Assembly: GCF_003990445.1 (NCBI RefSeq)
Contig: NZ_REEZ01000005.1
Coordinates: forward strand, 124,001 to 188,000
Direction of reading: 5' to 3'
DNA length: 64,000 nt
Source: Pararhodobacter zhoushanensis
GTDB taxonomy: Bacteria > Pseudomonadota > Alphaproteobacteria > Rhodobacterales > Rhodobacteraceae
The notes under the pieces were generated by a model. The model searched no databases and was not told where the DNA came from. It was given only the letters and a program-made list of their open reading frames with translations. The position numbers and the translations under genes are program-made. Of the stretch, positions 40,669 through 49,228 are shown piece after piece. How positions within the stretch are numbered: the first letter of the stretch is position 1; every line of letters starts with the position of its first letter.

Positions 40669-41766
40669 ATGTCCATGAACCGCAGGTCGACCCTCGCATC
40701 CGAGGCTACGCGCACTCAGGCGCATAGCAGCATATTCCGCTATTTCCGCTGGGCTTTCATCGTCACCGCGCTGGGTCTGGCGCTGGGCGCAGCCCTGGGC
40801 TGGCAAAGCACGGGCACCGTGTCGGGCACCTTCGGCGTGTTCATCATAGTCGCCGTGCTGGCGGTGCTGGAAATCTCGCTGTCCTTTGACAACGCCATCG
40901 TGAATGCCAACAAGCTCAAGGACATGCGCCCCGAATGGCAGCGCCGGTTCCTGACCTGGGGCATCGTGATCGCGGTGTTCGGGATGCGTATCCTGTTCCC
41001 GCTGATGATCGTGGTGATCGCCGCCCATATCGGCCCGTGGCAGGCGCTGATGCTTGCCGCCACTGAACCGGCCGAATATGCCCATATCATGCATGACGCG
41101 CACCTGCCGATCGCGGCTTTTGGCGGCACCTTCCTGATGATGGTCGGGCTGTCGTTCTTTTTCGACCACGAAAAGGACGTGCACTGGATGCAATGGCTCG
41201 AAAGCACCATGGCCCGTTCGGCCACCGTGCGCGGCATCGAGGTTGCCGTGGTGCTGATCCTGGTGCTGGTCTTTTCGCGCTTTCTGCAGGGGGTTGAGCG
41301 CCACACCTTCATGCTCGCCGCCGTCTGGGGCCTGCTGACCTTTCTGCTGGTCGAGGTATTGGGCGGGCTGCTCGACAGCACCCAGGGCGCGCTGAAGACC
41401 GCGGCGCGGGGAGGCATCGGGGCGTTCCTGTATCTGGAAGTGCTCGATGCCTCGTTCAGCTTTGACGGCGTGATCGGGGCCTTCGCGCTCAGCCAGAACC
41501 TGTTCGTCATCGCCATCGGGCTGGGCATCGGCGCGATGTATGTGCGCGCGATGACCATCATGCTGGTCGAAAAGGGCACGCTGGCCGAATACCGCTATCT
41601 GGAGCACGGCGCCTTCTACGCCATCATCGCGCTGTCGGTGATCATGTACGCGCAATCGCTGTTCCCGATCCCCGAGGTCGTCACCGGCCTGTTCGGCGCG
41701 GCGCTGATCGGCGTGTCGTTCTGGTCCTCGATCCGCTGGAACAAGCGTTTCGCCTGCAAGGAGTGA
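40669..41766 (+). CDS. DUF475 integral membrane protein (TerC-like)
   Basis: A 365-aa polytopic membrane protein with about nine helices, of the DUF475/COG2899 group related to TerC. Conserved acidic helix motifs are LEISLSFDNAIVNANKLKDM (near residue 66) and LEVLDASFSFDGVIGAFALS (near residue 260), two copies of a half-repeat with an Asp-Asn or Asp-Gly pair thought to bind metal. TerC relatives export Mn2+ or help load metalloproteins. The start is the first ATG; Met3 is an alternative. A structured leader precedes it. Confidence 0.88.
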   Translation: MSMNRRSTLASEATRTQAHSSIFRYFRWAFIVTALGLALGAALGWQSTGTVSGTFGVFIIVAVLAVLEISLSFDNAIVNANKLKDMRPEWQRRFLTWGIVIAVFGMRILFPLMIVVIAAHIGPWQALMLAATEPAEYAHIMHDAHLPIAAFGGTFLMMVGLSFFFDHEKDVHWMQWLESTMARSATVRGIEVAVVLILVLVFSRFLQGVERHTFMLAAVWGLLTFLLVEVLGGLLDSTQGALKTAARGGIGAFLYLEVLDASFSFDGVIGAFALSQNLFVIAIGLGIGAMYVRAMTIMLVEKGTLAEYRYLEHGAFYAIIALSVIMYAQSLFPIPEVVTGLFGAALIGVSFWSSIRWNKRFACKE

Positions 41767-41859
41767 CGCTGCGCCAAGCGTGCAACAGGCCACAATAAAT
41801 CGACTGCCAATGCCTGTATCGCCTTCTTGCTGACATCGTTTGCCGGTAGGTCGGGCATC

Positions 41860-42708
41860 ATGCGCCCGATCATCGCCCTTGCCCCGCTTCTTGCCCTGCT
41901 CGCCGCCTGCGGCAGCAGCAGTTCCCCTGTGACCGAGCTGCCCGATGGGCGGGTCATTGATGTCGCCGGGTTCGAAAGTTACACGACCGACCACAACGGC
42001 TTCAGCCGTGTCCGTCGCAGCTATGCCACCGACGCCGATGCCGCCGTGATCGCCGGGTTCGAGGATGGCGATCCCTCCGATCCCGCCGGCTATCGCAACC
42101 TGATCGCGCTGAATGAGGAACTCTACGGCGGGCGCATGAACATCGAGGTCATCGCAGAGGTCGATACCCCCGATGGCCCCGCGCAGCGCCTGCTGCGGCT
42201 GACCGCGGACGCGGCACCCTTCACCAACGTCGAGAACGGCGAACTGATCGCGGCCACCGGCCAATTCTATCTGCGCGGTTCGAATTTCAGCTGGGTGTCG
42301 ATTGATGACGGCCCGTTGCTCAGCGGCGCGGATCAAGACGGTCTGGTCAACATGGTCATCGACTTTGACACCGAATCAGTCAATCTGAACCTGCGCACCG
42401 GGGTCAATGACGGCTCGGACGTGCGCATGGAGATCCTGGTTGAGGACATGCCGCTCAACATCATCACCGGTGGCTATGGCGGGGACATCACGATCCGTGT
42501 CTGGGACCCGGACGGCCCCGACATTCTGGACGTCGACGGCACCCTTCTGGGCAATCTGGCCGGTTCGCCGCGGTATGAGGATGATCAGCACGATCTGGCA
42601 ACGGCGGGGCTTTATACCGCCGAGGGCACCGATAGCGACACCGGCCGCGAGGTTCGCGTGGACGGGGTGTTCTTTGGTATGGACCCCAATGGTATCCCTG
42701 ATCACTGA
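41860..42708 (+). CDS. Surface lipoprotein, possibly TbpB-like beta-barrel type
   Basis: A 282-aa lipoprotein precursor: signal peptide with lipobox LLAAC (Cys about residue 17), then a beta-rich mature protein. The second half has alternating strands with DFDTESVNLNLRTG and ends LYTAEGTDSD...VRVDGVFFGMDPNG, reminiscent of the small barrel domain of transferrin-binding-protein-like lipoproteins, where the last strands run G-x-F-x-G. Its end overlaps by 20 nt a gene for a probable outer-membrane barrel, so they are coupled. I do not recognise the exact family. The start at 41860 is set by the signal peptide. Confidence 0.6.
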   Translation: MRPIIALAPLLALLAACGSSSSPVTELPDGRVIDVAGFESYTTDHNGFSRVRRSYATDADAAVIAGFEDGDPSDPAGYRNLIALNEELYGGRMNIEVIAEVDTPDGPAQRLLRLTADAAPFTNVENGELIAATGQFYLRGSNFSWVSIDDGPLLSGADQDGLVNMVIDFDTESVNLNLRTGVNDGSDVRMEILVEDMPLNIITGGYGGDITIRVWDPDGPDILDVDGTLLGNLAGSPRYEDDQHDLATAGLYTAEGTDSDTGREVRVDGVFFGMDPNGIPDH

Positions 42709-43762
42709 TCGGCTCTGGCCCGCGCTTGTCGCGGTGCTCCTTGTCGTACTGATGGGGTCTGCGCCCGTGCTGGCCGATGCGATGGACCGCGCGCGGATGG
42801 CACCGCTCGCGTCGAGCGAGCGGTTGCGGCTGTTCACCTATGGCCGCGCGCTGCAAACCCCGCATCCGCCGCAGGCCATCACCACCGCCATGCGCCGCAC
42901 GATGGAGCGCACAGGCTTTTACCATCAGGACGGCGGCATCAGCCTGCTGAGCCGCTCGCTGCGTTTCAGCCCGGTCGTGGCGTGGGATGACAACATCAAC
43001 GGCGGCTATTTCAACGACACGCTTGATCTGTTCGGCCTGCAGTTTCTGGTCAGTCCCGACAATCTTGCGCGCGCCGGGTTCGTCTTTGGCGGGCGCGTTG
43101 ATGGCTCGATCCGGCTAGCCTATGCCGAGGGGCGCTATCTGGACCTGTCCGCGCATACCGAAGCCGCATGGTCGCCGCGCCACGCGATCGGGCGCGCCAA
43201 TGCCGCCCTGTCGGCCTGCGCGCGCAACCATGTGACCGGCTGGACCTTTGCCGATGTCTGCGTCACCGCCGGCGGCGGCTGGCGCGAACTGTCCTCCACA
43301 ACCTCGACAGCGGTGTCAGCATCGGTCGCGCAACTGTTCGCGGCGGGGGCGGGCACGCATGAAGTCTCGGTCGAGGTCGAGCGCAGCCAGTTGAGCGCGG
43401 GCGACCAGAACTCGATCACTCTGGGCTGGGCCAGCATCTGGAACCGGGCGACCACCGATATCAGCCTGACACTGGGTGAGGCGATCCCCAACGCTTCGGC
43501 CACCCGCGCCCGTCTCACCGCGCGCACCAGCTGGATCTGGCACAACCGCCCGGTCACGCTGAGCGCCTGGCATATGCGCTCAAGCGGCGGGATGCTGCTG
43601 GGCATGCCGCGTGAGGATCGGTTGACCGGCCTTGGCGTGTCGGTTCAGGCGCGTCCGGGGATGAACGTGGATCTGATGCATCAGGTCACCCGGTCCACCA
43701 TTTCGCTGTTCGATGAGTCGCGCACAGGCCTCACCGTGCGCTTTCAGCTGGGCAATCACTGA
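42689..43762 (+). CDS. Outer-membrane beta-barrel protein, possible Slam-like (DUF560) assembly factor
   Basis: A 357-aa exported protein: a signal peptide (WPALVAVLLVVLMGSAPVLA), a short helical segment to about residue 70, then a run of amphipathic strands starting LRFSPVVAWDDNINGG and ending LTVRFQLGNH. The DxNINGG opening of the first strand and the barrel layout resemble the DUF560 barrel of Slam proteins, which move lipoproteins to the cell surface, although the N-terminal TPR part of Slams is absent. The gene starts inside the upstream lipoprotein gene, its likely client. The function is inferred from these two points only. Confidence 0.55.
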   Translation: MVSLITDRLWPALVAVLLVVLMGSAPVLADAMDRARMAPLASSERLRLFTYGRALQTPHPPQAITTAMRRTMERTGFYHQDGGISLLSRSLRFSPVVAWDDNINGGYFNDTLDLFGLQFLVSPDNLARAGFVFGGRVDGSIRLAYAEGRYLDLSAHTEAAWSPRHAIGRANAALSACARNHVTGWTFADVCVTAGGGWRELSSTTSTAVSASVAQLFAAGAGTHEVSVEVERSQLSAGDQNSITLGWASIWNRATTDISLTLGEAIPNASATRARLTARTSWIWHNRPVTLSAWHMRSSGGMLLGMPREDRLTGLGVSVQARPGMNVDLMHQVTRSTISLFDESRTGLTVRFQLGNH

Positions 43763-43906
43763 CCGCAGGCCAGACCAGTATTCCGCGCTGCGGCAAAGGG
43801 CCGGGATAATCGTCCGGTTCTTGCCGGTATTGGAACAACTTCCTTCCATAAGGGCCAAGGGAGGGGCTAAAACCTCCTTGTTCGCCCGGCTATCTTGCTA
43901 GAATCG

Positions 43907-43918
43907 GGAAAATTTTCC
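43907..43918. promoter_or_regulatory. Perfect palindrome upstream of the sulfite reductase operon
   Basis: GGAAAATTTTCC, 32 bp before the cysG ATG. A GC-rich genome makes a 12-bp AT-centred palindrome at this place unlikely by chance. It is a candidate site for a cysteine/sulfur regulator (CysB- or Rrf2/CymR-type), or it may lie at the promoter start. Confidence 0.5.
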
Positions 43919-43949
43919 ATCTTGGTGGTATCCAGCCGGAGACACCGCC

Positions 43950-45344
43950 ATGCAACATTTCCCGATCTTTCTTGACCTTGCCGACCGTCCCGTCGTCATC
44001 GCCGGGAATGGCGCGTTCGCGCTGGCCAAGATGCGGCTGTTGTCCAAGACGCAGGCGCGTCTCGCGCTTTTTGCGCCGGTGCCCGAGGCTGATCTGGAAT
44101 CCGCCGCCGTCGAGCTTTCCGTTCCCCTGCACCGTCGGAGCGTCGAGGCAGCCGACCTCACCGGTGCCGCGCTGGCCTATGCAGCGCATGGCGAGGCGGC
44201 GGCGGATGCCCGGCTGGCCGGGCTGGCCCGTGCCGCCGGGGTCATCGTCAACGTGGTTGATAACCTCGAAGCCAGCGACTTCATCACCCCCGCCATCGTT
44301 GACCGCGACCCGGTGACCATCGCCATCGGCACCGAAGGCGCGGCCCCCGTGCTGGCGCGCAAGATCAAAGCCGATCTGGAAGCGACACTGCCCGTAGCGC
44401 TTGGCCCGCTCGCCCGTGCGGGCAAGTTGTTCCGCCCCCACGCCGAGGCCCTGCCGCAAGGCCGCGCCCGCCGCGATTTCTGGGCCGACTACTACTTCAA
44501 CACCGGCCCGCTGGTTCTGGCCGAGGCGGGCGAGGAACTGCTCGACCACGCCCTGCACGCGCTGCTCGACCAGCACCTGAACGCTGCCACCGAACCCGGC
44601 CGTGTCGATCTGGTCGGCGCTGGCCCCGGTGATCCCGAGCTGATGACCCTCAAGGCTCGCCGCCTGCTCGACGGGGCCGATGTGGTGATCCACGACCATC
44701 TGGTCCCCGCCGCGATCCTTGAGCTGGCGCGGCGCGAGGCGATCTTTGTCGCCGTCGGCAAGATCGGCTTCGCCCCCTCGACCCCGCAGGAAGAGATCAA
44801 CGCCGCGATGATCGAGCATGCGCAGGCCGGTCACCGCGTTGTGCGGCTCAAGGGCGGCGATGCGTCGGTCTTTGGCCGTCTGGATGAGGAAACCGAGGCG
44901 CTCAGCGCCGCCGGGATCGACTGGGCCGTCACCCCCGGCATCACCGCCGCCAGCGCCGCCGCTGCCAGCATCGGTGCCAGCCTGACCCGCCGTGGCCGCA
45001 ACAGCGACCTGCGTCTGCTGACCGCGCATGACGTCAGCGGCTTTGCCGATCACGACTGGCGCGCGCTGGCCCGTCCCGGCGCCGTGGCCGCGATCTATAT
45101 GGGCAAGCGCGCCGCGCGCTTCGTGCAGGGCCGTCTGCTCATGCACGGCGCTGACGGGCAGACCCCGGTGACGCTGGTCGAAAACGTCAGCCGCCCGGAT
45201 CAGCGCATCGTCACCAGCCGTCTGGACCGTCTGCCCCAGGACATCGCCGACGCCGCGTTTGCCGGTCCCGTCATCACCCTTCTCGGCCTCGCACCTGCCC
45301 GCGCCGCCGCTGTCCTGCCTGCCCTGATCGAGGAATTCGCCTGA
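43950..45344 (+). CDS. cysG: Siroheme synthase (multifunctional CysG)
   Basis: A 464-aa enzyme that converts uroporphyrinogen III to siroheme, the cofactor of sulfite reductase. The N-terminal half is the precorrin-2 dehydrogenase/ferrochelatase (FPIFLDLADRPVVIAGNG, Rossmann fold). The C-terminal half, from about residue 217, is the SAM uroporphyrinogen methyltransferase (VDLVGAGPGDPELMTLKARR, RLKGGDASVFGR). The ATG at 43950 starts the first conserved strand. It leads a six-gene operon with the DUF2849 gene overlapping its stop by 1 nt, followed by the reductase. Confidence 0.95.
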   Translation: MQHFPIFLDLADRPVVIAGNGAFALAKMRLLSKTQARLALFAPVPEADLESAAVELSVPLHRRSVEAADLTGAALAYAAHGEAAADARLAGLARAAGVIVNVVDNLEASDFITPAIVDRDPVTIAIGTEGAAPVLARKIKADLEATLPVALGPLARAGKLFRPHAEALPQGRARRDFWADYYFNTGPLVLAEAGEELLDHALHALLDQHLNAATEPGRVDLVGAGPGDPELMTLKARRLLDGADVVIHDHLVPAAILELARREAIFVAVGKIGFAPSTPQEEINAAMIEHAQAGHRVVRLKGGDASVFGRLDEETEALSAAGIDWAVTPGITAASAAAASIGASLTRRGRNSDLRLLTAHDVSGFADHDWRALARPGAVAAIYMGKRAARFVQGRLLMHGADGQTPVTLVENVSRPDQRIVTSRLDRLPQDIADAAFAGPVITLLGLAPARAAAVLPALIEEFA

Positions 45345-45643
45345 TGTCCCGCGCCCCCAAGACCCAAGTCGTCACCGCCAACGCCCTGATCGAGGGTGAC
45401 GTCGTCTATCTGGCCGCCGGTGACAACTGGACCCGCCACCTGACGCAGGCACAGGTCTTCACCGACCCCGAGCAGGCCGAGGCCGCGCTGAAAGCCGCCG
45501 CCGCGCGCGATGCTGAGGTGGTCGGGTGTTATCTGGCCGAGGTCCGCCAGACCGCCCAAGGCATCGAACCTGCCCATTTCCGCGAGGATTTCCGCCGCCG
45601 CGGCCCCTCGAACTATGCCCATGGCAAGCAAGCCGCGGCCTGA
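45344..45643 (+). CDS. DUF2849 protein of the sulfite reductase operon
   Basis: A 99-aa protein of the DUF2849 family, which occurs almost only between cysG and cysI in alphaproteobacterial sulfur operons. It has VVTANALIEGDVVYLAAGD at the N-terminus, suggesting a small beta domain, and ends FRRRGPSNYAHGKQ. Translation is coupled to cysG by TGATG. The function is unknown; linkage suggests that it assists sulfite reductase assembly or siroheme transfer. Confidence 0.88.
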   Translation: MSRAPKTQVVTANALIEGDVVYLAAGDNWTRHLTQAQVFTDPEQAEAALKAAAARDAEVVGCYLAEVRQTAQGIEPAHFREDFRRRGPSNYAHGKQAAA

Positions 45644-45654
45644 GGAATACCAAA

Positions 45655-47319
45655 ATGTATGTCTATGATGATTTCGACCGCGCCTTCATCGCCGAGCGCA
45701 ACCGCCAGTTCCGCGATCAGGTCGCCCGCCGCATCGACGGCTCGCTGACCGAAGACGAGTTCAAGCCGCTGCGCCTGATGAACGGGCTCTATCTGCAACT
45801 GCACGCCTATATGCTGCGCGTGGCGATCCCCTATGGCTCGCTCAACCCGTCGCAAATGCGCAAACTGGCCGAGATCGCGGATCGCTGGGATGAGGGCTAC
45901 GGCCATTTCACCACCCGCCAGAACATCCAGTACAACTGGCCCAAGCTGACCGACGTGCCCGATATGCTCGACGCGCTGGCCGAGGTGGGGCTGCACGCGA
46001 TCCAGACCTCGGGCAACACGATCCGCAACGTGACCTCGGACCATTTCGCCGGGGCGGCGGCGGATGAAATCGCCGATCCGCGCCCCTATGCCGAGCTGAT
46101 CCGGCAATGGTCCACCGACCACCCCGAATTCCAGTTCCTGCCGCGCAAGTTCAAGGTTGCGGTGACCGGCTCTGAAATCGACCGCGCCGTGACCCGCGCG
46201 CATGACATCGGTCTGCGCATGGTCCGCAAGAACGGCGAGGACGGTTTCGAGGTCATCGTCGGCGGCGGCCTTGGCCGCACGCCGATGATCGGCAAGGTGC
46301 TGCGTGATTTCCTGCCGGTCAGCGACCTGCTGCCCTATCTGGAAGCCGTCGTTGGCACTTACAACCTGCTGGGCCGGCGCGACAACAAGTACAAGGCGCG
46401 CATCAAGATCACCGTGCACGAGAACGGCATCGACACCATCCGCGATCTGGTCGAAGCCCGCTTCGCCGAAATCGCCCCGCAATTCGACGCGGGCAACACC
46501 CTGCAGCAGCTCGACCGCCTGCAGCGCATGTTCAGCGCGCCCGATTTCCGCGCGGCCTCGGACCTTGCCTATCAGGCAGCGTATAACGCCGACCCGGTGT
46601 TCCGCGCCTGGGCCGATACCAACCTGCACGCCCACCGCGACGCGGGCCACGCCATCGTCACCGTCAGCCTGAAAGCCCATGGCGAGACGCCGGGCGATGC
46701 GACCAGTGCCCAGATGCGCGCCATTGCCGATCTGGCCGAGAAATTCGGCTATGGTGAGATCCGCATCAGCCACGAGCAGAACGTCATCCTGCCGCATGTC
46801 GCCCGCGCCGATCTGCCCGCCGTGCACAAGGTGCTCAAGGCGCATGGTCTGGCCACGGCCAATGTCGGTCTGGTCAGCGATATCATCGCCTGCCCGGGCA
46901 TGGACTATTGCGCGCTGGCCACGGCCCGCTCGATCCCCATCGCGCAGGAAATCGCCACGCATTTCGACGCGCTCAAGCTTGAGCACGACATCGGCCCGCT
47001 GAAGATCAAGATCTCGGGCTGCATCAACGCCTGCGGGCACCACCATGTCGGGCATATCGGCATTCTGGGTCTGGATCGCGCCGGGGTGGAAAACTATCAG
47101 ATCACGCTGGGCGGCGACGGGTCCGAGGATGCGGCGCTGGGCGAACGCACCGGGCCGGGCTTTGCCTATGACCAGATCGTCCCCGCCGTTGAGCGCATCC
47201 TGCGCGCCTATATTGACCTGCGCACCAGCCGCGAGGAAACCTTCCTCATGGCCTATCGCCGCGTCGGTCTGGCCCCGTTCAAGGCCGCTTTGTATGAGGC
47301 CGAGAGCCATGCAGCCTGA
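45655..47319 (+). CDS. cysI: Sulfite reductase hemoprotein (CysI/NirA family)
   Basis: A 554-aa siroheme [4Fe-4S] reductase that reduces sulfite to sulfide with six electrons. It has two ferredoxin-like repeats (for example GHFTTRQNIQYNW near residue 82) and two catalytic halves. The cluster and siroheme Cys ligands are in CPGMDYC (near residue 412) and SGCINACGHHHVG (near residue 453). The start at 45655 follows TGAGGAA. Its end overlaps cysH by 11 nt. Ferredoxin-type electron delivery fits the fpr gene at the operon end. Confidence 0.95.
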   Translation: MYVYDDFDRAFIAERNRQFRDQVARRIDGSLTEDEFKPLRLMNGLYLQLHAYMLRVAIPYGSLNPSQMRKLAEIADRWDEGYGHFTTRQNIQYNWPKLTDVPDMLDALAEVGLHAIQTSGNTIRNVTSDHFAGAAADEIADPRPYAELIRQWSTDHPEFQFLPRKFKVAVTGSEIDRAVTRAHDIGLRMVRKNGEDGFEVIVGGGLGRTPMIGKVLRDFLPVSDLLPYLEAVVGTYNLLGRRDNKYKARIKITVHENGIDTIRDLVEARFAEIAPQFDAGNTLQQLDRLQRMFSAPDFRAASDLAYQAAYNADPVFRAWADTNLHAHRDAGHAIVTVSLKAHGETPGDATSAQMRAIADLAEKFGYGEIRISHEQNVILPHVARADLPAVHKVLKAHGLATANVGLVSDIIACPGMDYCALATARSIPIAQEIATHFDALKLEHDIGPLKIKISGCINACGHHHVGHIGILGLDRAGVENYQITLGGDGSEDAALGERTGPGFAYDQIVPAVERILRAYIDLRTSREETFLMAYRRVGLAPFKAALYEAESHAA

Positions 47320-48019
47320 CCTGACTCGCCTCAACGCCCGCTACGAGGGCGACGCCGAAGGCGCGCTGCGCGTCGCGCTTTCGGGCGCGCTGGGCAAGAT
47401 CGCCATGGTCTCCAGCTTTGGGGCAGACTCGGCGGTGCTCTTGCATTTGGTCGCGCAAATCGACCGCGCGACGCCGGTGCTGTTCATCAACACGCTGATG
47501 CTGTTCCCCGAAACGCTGACCTATCAGCACGATCTGGGCAAACAGCTGGGCCTGACCGACCTGCGCGTCATTGGGCCGGACCGGGCCGAGCTGCTGGAAA
47601 AGGATGCCGACAACATCCTGCATCTGGCCGACACCGACAGCTGCTGCGACCTGCGCAAGACGCGGCCGCTGGAGCGGGCGCTGCAGGGGTTCGACGGCTG
47701 GATCACCGGGCGCAAGCGCTATCAGGGCGGGCTGCGCGCCAGCTTGGACCAGTTCGAGCACGACCCGGCGACCGGCCACCTCAAGGTCAACCCGCTGGCG
47801 GGGTGGAGCGCCAAGGATCTGGGCGACTACATGAACCGCCACATGCTGCCCCGGCACCCGCTGGTGGCGCGCGGCTATCCGTCGATCGGCTGCGCCCCTT
47901 GCACCGGGCCGGTCGCGGCGGGCGAAGATCCCCGCGCCGGACGCTGGCGCGGGCAGGAAAAGGACGAATGCGGTATCCACATCGTGGATGGCCGCGTGAT
48001 CAGAAGGCAGGCCTCATGA
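47309..48019 (+). CDS. cysH: Assimilatory adenylylsulfate (APS) reductase
   Basis: A 236-aa thioredoxin-dependent reductase producing sulfite from APS. The four [4Fe-4S] Cys of the APS type are present: CC in DSCCDLRK (near residue 113) and CAPC in IGCAPCTGP (near residue 196); the catalytic Cys is in the C-terminal ECGIH motif. The cluster ligands argue for APS, not PAPS, as substrate. It overlaps cysI at its start and the DUF934 gene at its end (ATGA). Confidence 0.94.
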   Translation: MQPDLTRLNARYEGDAEGALRVALSGALGKIAMVSSFGADSAVLLHLVAQIDRATPVLFINTLMLFPETLTYQHDLGKQLGLTDLRVIGPDRAELLEKDADNILHLADTDSCCDLRKTRPLERALQGFDGWITGRKRYQGGLRASLDQFEHDPATGHLKVNPLAGWSAKDLGDYMNRHMLPRHPLVARGYPSIGCAPCTGPVAAGEDPRAGRWRGQEKDECGIHIVDGRVIRRQAS

Positions 48020-48393
48020 GCGTGATCGTCACCGACCGGGGCTTTGCCCCCGACACCCACAACGGCGACTGGTTCGACCTCGCCTCGGACATTGACCCCT
48101 CGGCGCTGGGCGACCAGCTCGATGGTGCGCAGGCGATCCGCATCGCGTTTCCCGCGTTTTCCGATGGGCGCGGCTTCACGCTGGCGGCGCGTCTGCGGCG
48201 CATGGGTTTTGCCGGGCGTCTGCGCGCGCAGGGCCATGTGATTGCCGACCAATACGCGATGGCGCGGCGCTCGGGCTTTGACGAGGTGGAAATCTCGGAT
48301 GAGCTGGCGCAGCGCCAACCTGAAGACCAATGGCTGGCCCGCGCCAACTGGCAGGGCCACGACTACCGCGCACGGCTGCGGAGGACTGCATGA
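48016..48393 (+). CDS. DUF934 protein of the sulfur operon
   Basis: A 125-aa protein of the DUF934 family, regularly next to cysI/cysH in Proteobacteria. Conserved-looking segments are IRIAFPAFSDGRGFTLAARLRR (in two parts, about residues 42-63) and GFDEVEISDE near residue 95. Both ends overlap neighbours by 4 nt, so it is translated in step with APS reductase and ferredoxin reductase. The function is unproven; an accessory role in sulfite reduction is the usual proposal. Confidence 0.9.
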   Translation: MSVIVTDRGFAPDTHNGDWFDLASDIDPSALGDQLDGAQAIRIAFPAFSDGRGFTLAARLRRMGFAGRLRAQGHVIADQYAMARRSGFDEVEISDELAQRQPEDQWLARANWQGHDYRARLRRTA

Positions 48394-49184
48394 ACCAGAT
48401 GACCAACCCCGACCTGCAAACCGTCACCAAAGTCACCCACTGGACCGACACGCTGTTTTCGTTCCGCGTGACCCGGCCCGCCAGCCTTCGGTTCCGCTCG
48501 GGCGAGTTCGTGATGATCGGCCTGCCCGGCGACAACGGCAAACCGATCCTGCGGGCGTATTCCATCGCCTCGCCGGCGTGGGATGACGAGCTGGAGTTCT
48601 ATTCGATCAAGGTCGCCAACGGTCCGCTGACCAGCCGGTTGCAGCATGTGCAGCCCGGCGATCCGATCATCCTGCGGCCCAAGCCGGTCGGCACGCTGGT
48701 GCATGACGCGCTCAAACCCGGCTTCCGGCTGTGGATGCTGGCCACCGGCACCGGCTTTGCCCCTTTCGCCAGCCTGTTGCGCGATCCCGAGACCTGGGAG
48801 AAGAACGAGCGGGTGGTGATGATGCACACCTGCCGCGAGGCGGGCGAGCTGGAATACGGCCGCAAACTGGTCGAGGATCTGCAGAACGATCCGCTGATCG
48901 GTGAGCTGGTGGCGGGCAAGCTGCACTACTACCCAACGACAACGCGTGAGGCGGGGCCATTCATGGGCCGGATCACCGACAACCTGACCTCGGGCAAGGT
49001 GTTTACCGATCTGGGCCTGCCCGGACCGCTCGACCCCGAGATCGACCGCGCGATGGTCTGCGGCTCGCTGGCGTTCAACAAGGACGTGGCAGCGGTGCTG
49101 GACGGGTTCGGGTTGCACGAAGGCGCGAATTCGGCGCCGGGCGATTACGTTATCGAAAAGGCGTTCGTCGGCGACGGCGTGTGA
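48390..49184 (+). CDS. fpr: Ferredoxin-NADP+ reductase
   Basis: A 264-aa flavoprotein that passes electrons from NADPH to ferredoxin. The FAD motif RAYSIAS is near residue 55 and the NADP-binding GTGFAPFASLLRDP segment near residue 119. The C-terminus ends VEKAF-like (VIEKAFVGDGV), typical of bacterial Fpr of subclass I. GGAGG lies at 48380-48384. In this operon it most likely supplies the electrons for sulfite reductase. A REP hairpin follows 9 nt after the stop. Confidence 0.92.
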   Translation: MNQMTNPDLQTVTKVTHWTDTLFSFRVTRPASLRFRSGEFVMIGLPGDNGKPILRAYSIASPAWDDELEFYSIKVANGPLTSRLQHVQPGDPIILRPKPVGTLVHDALKPGFRLWMLATGTGFAPFASLLRDPETWEKNERVVMMHTCREAGELEYGRKLVEDLQNDPLIGELVAGKLHYYPTTTREAGPFMGRITDNLTSGKVFTDLGLPGPLDPEIDRAMVCGSLAFNKDVAAVLDGFGLHEGANSAPGDYVIEKAFVGDGV

Positions 49185-49192
49185 TCGGGCGC

Positions 49193-49215
49193 GTAGGGTG
49201 GGGTTTAACCCCACC
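49193..49215 (+). repeat. REP-type hairpin with GTAG foot
   Basis: GTAG followed by GGTGGGGTT-T-AACCCCACC. The GTAG tetranucleotide next to a GC-rich hairpin is the mark of REP elements mobilised by RAYT (TnpA-REP) transposases. It lies between the convergent fpr and aminotransferase-V genes and may terminate both. Confidence 0.65.
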
Positions 49216-49228
49216 TTACGCCAACCCC

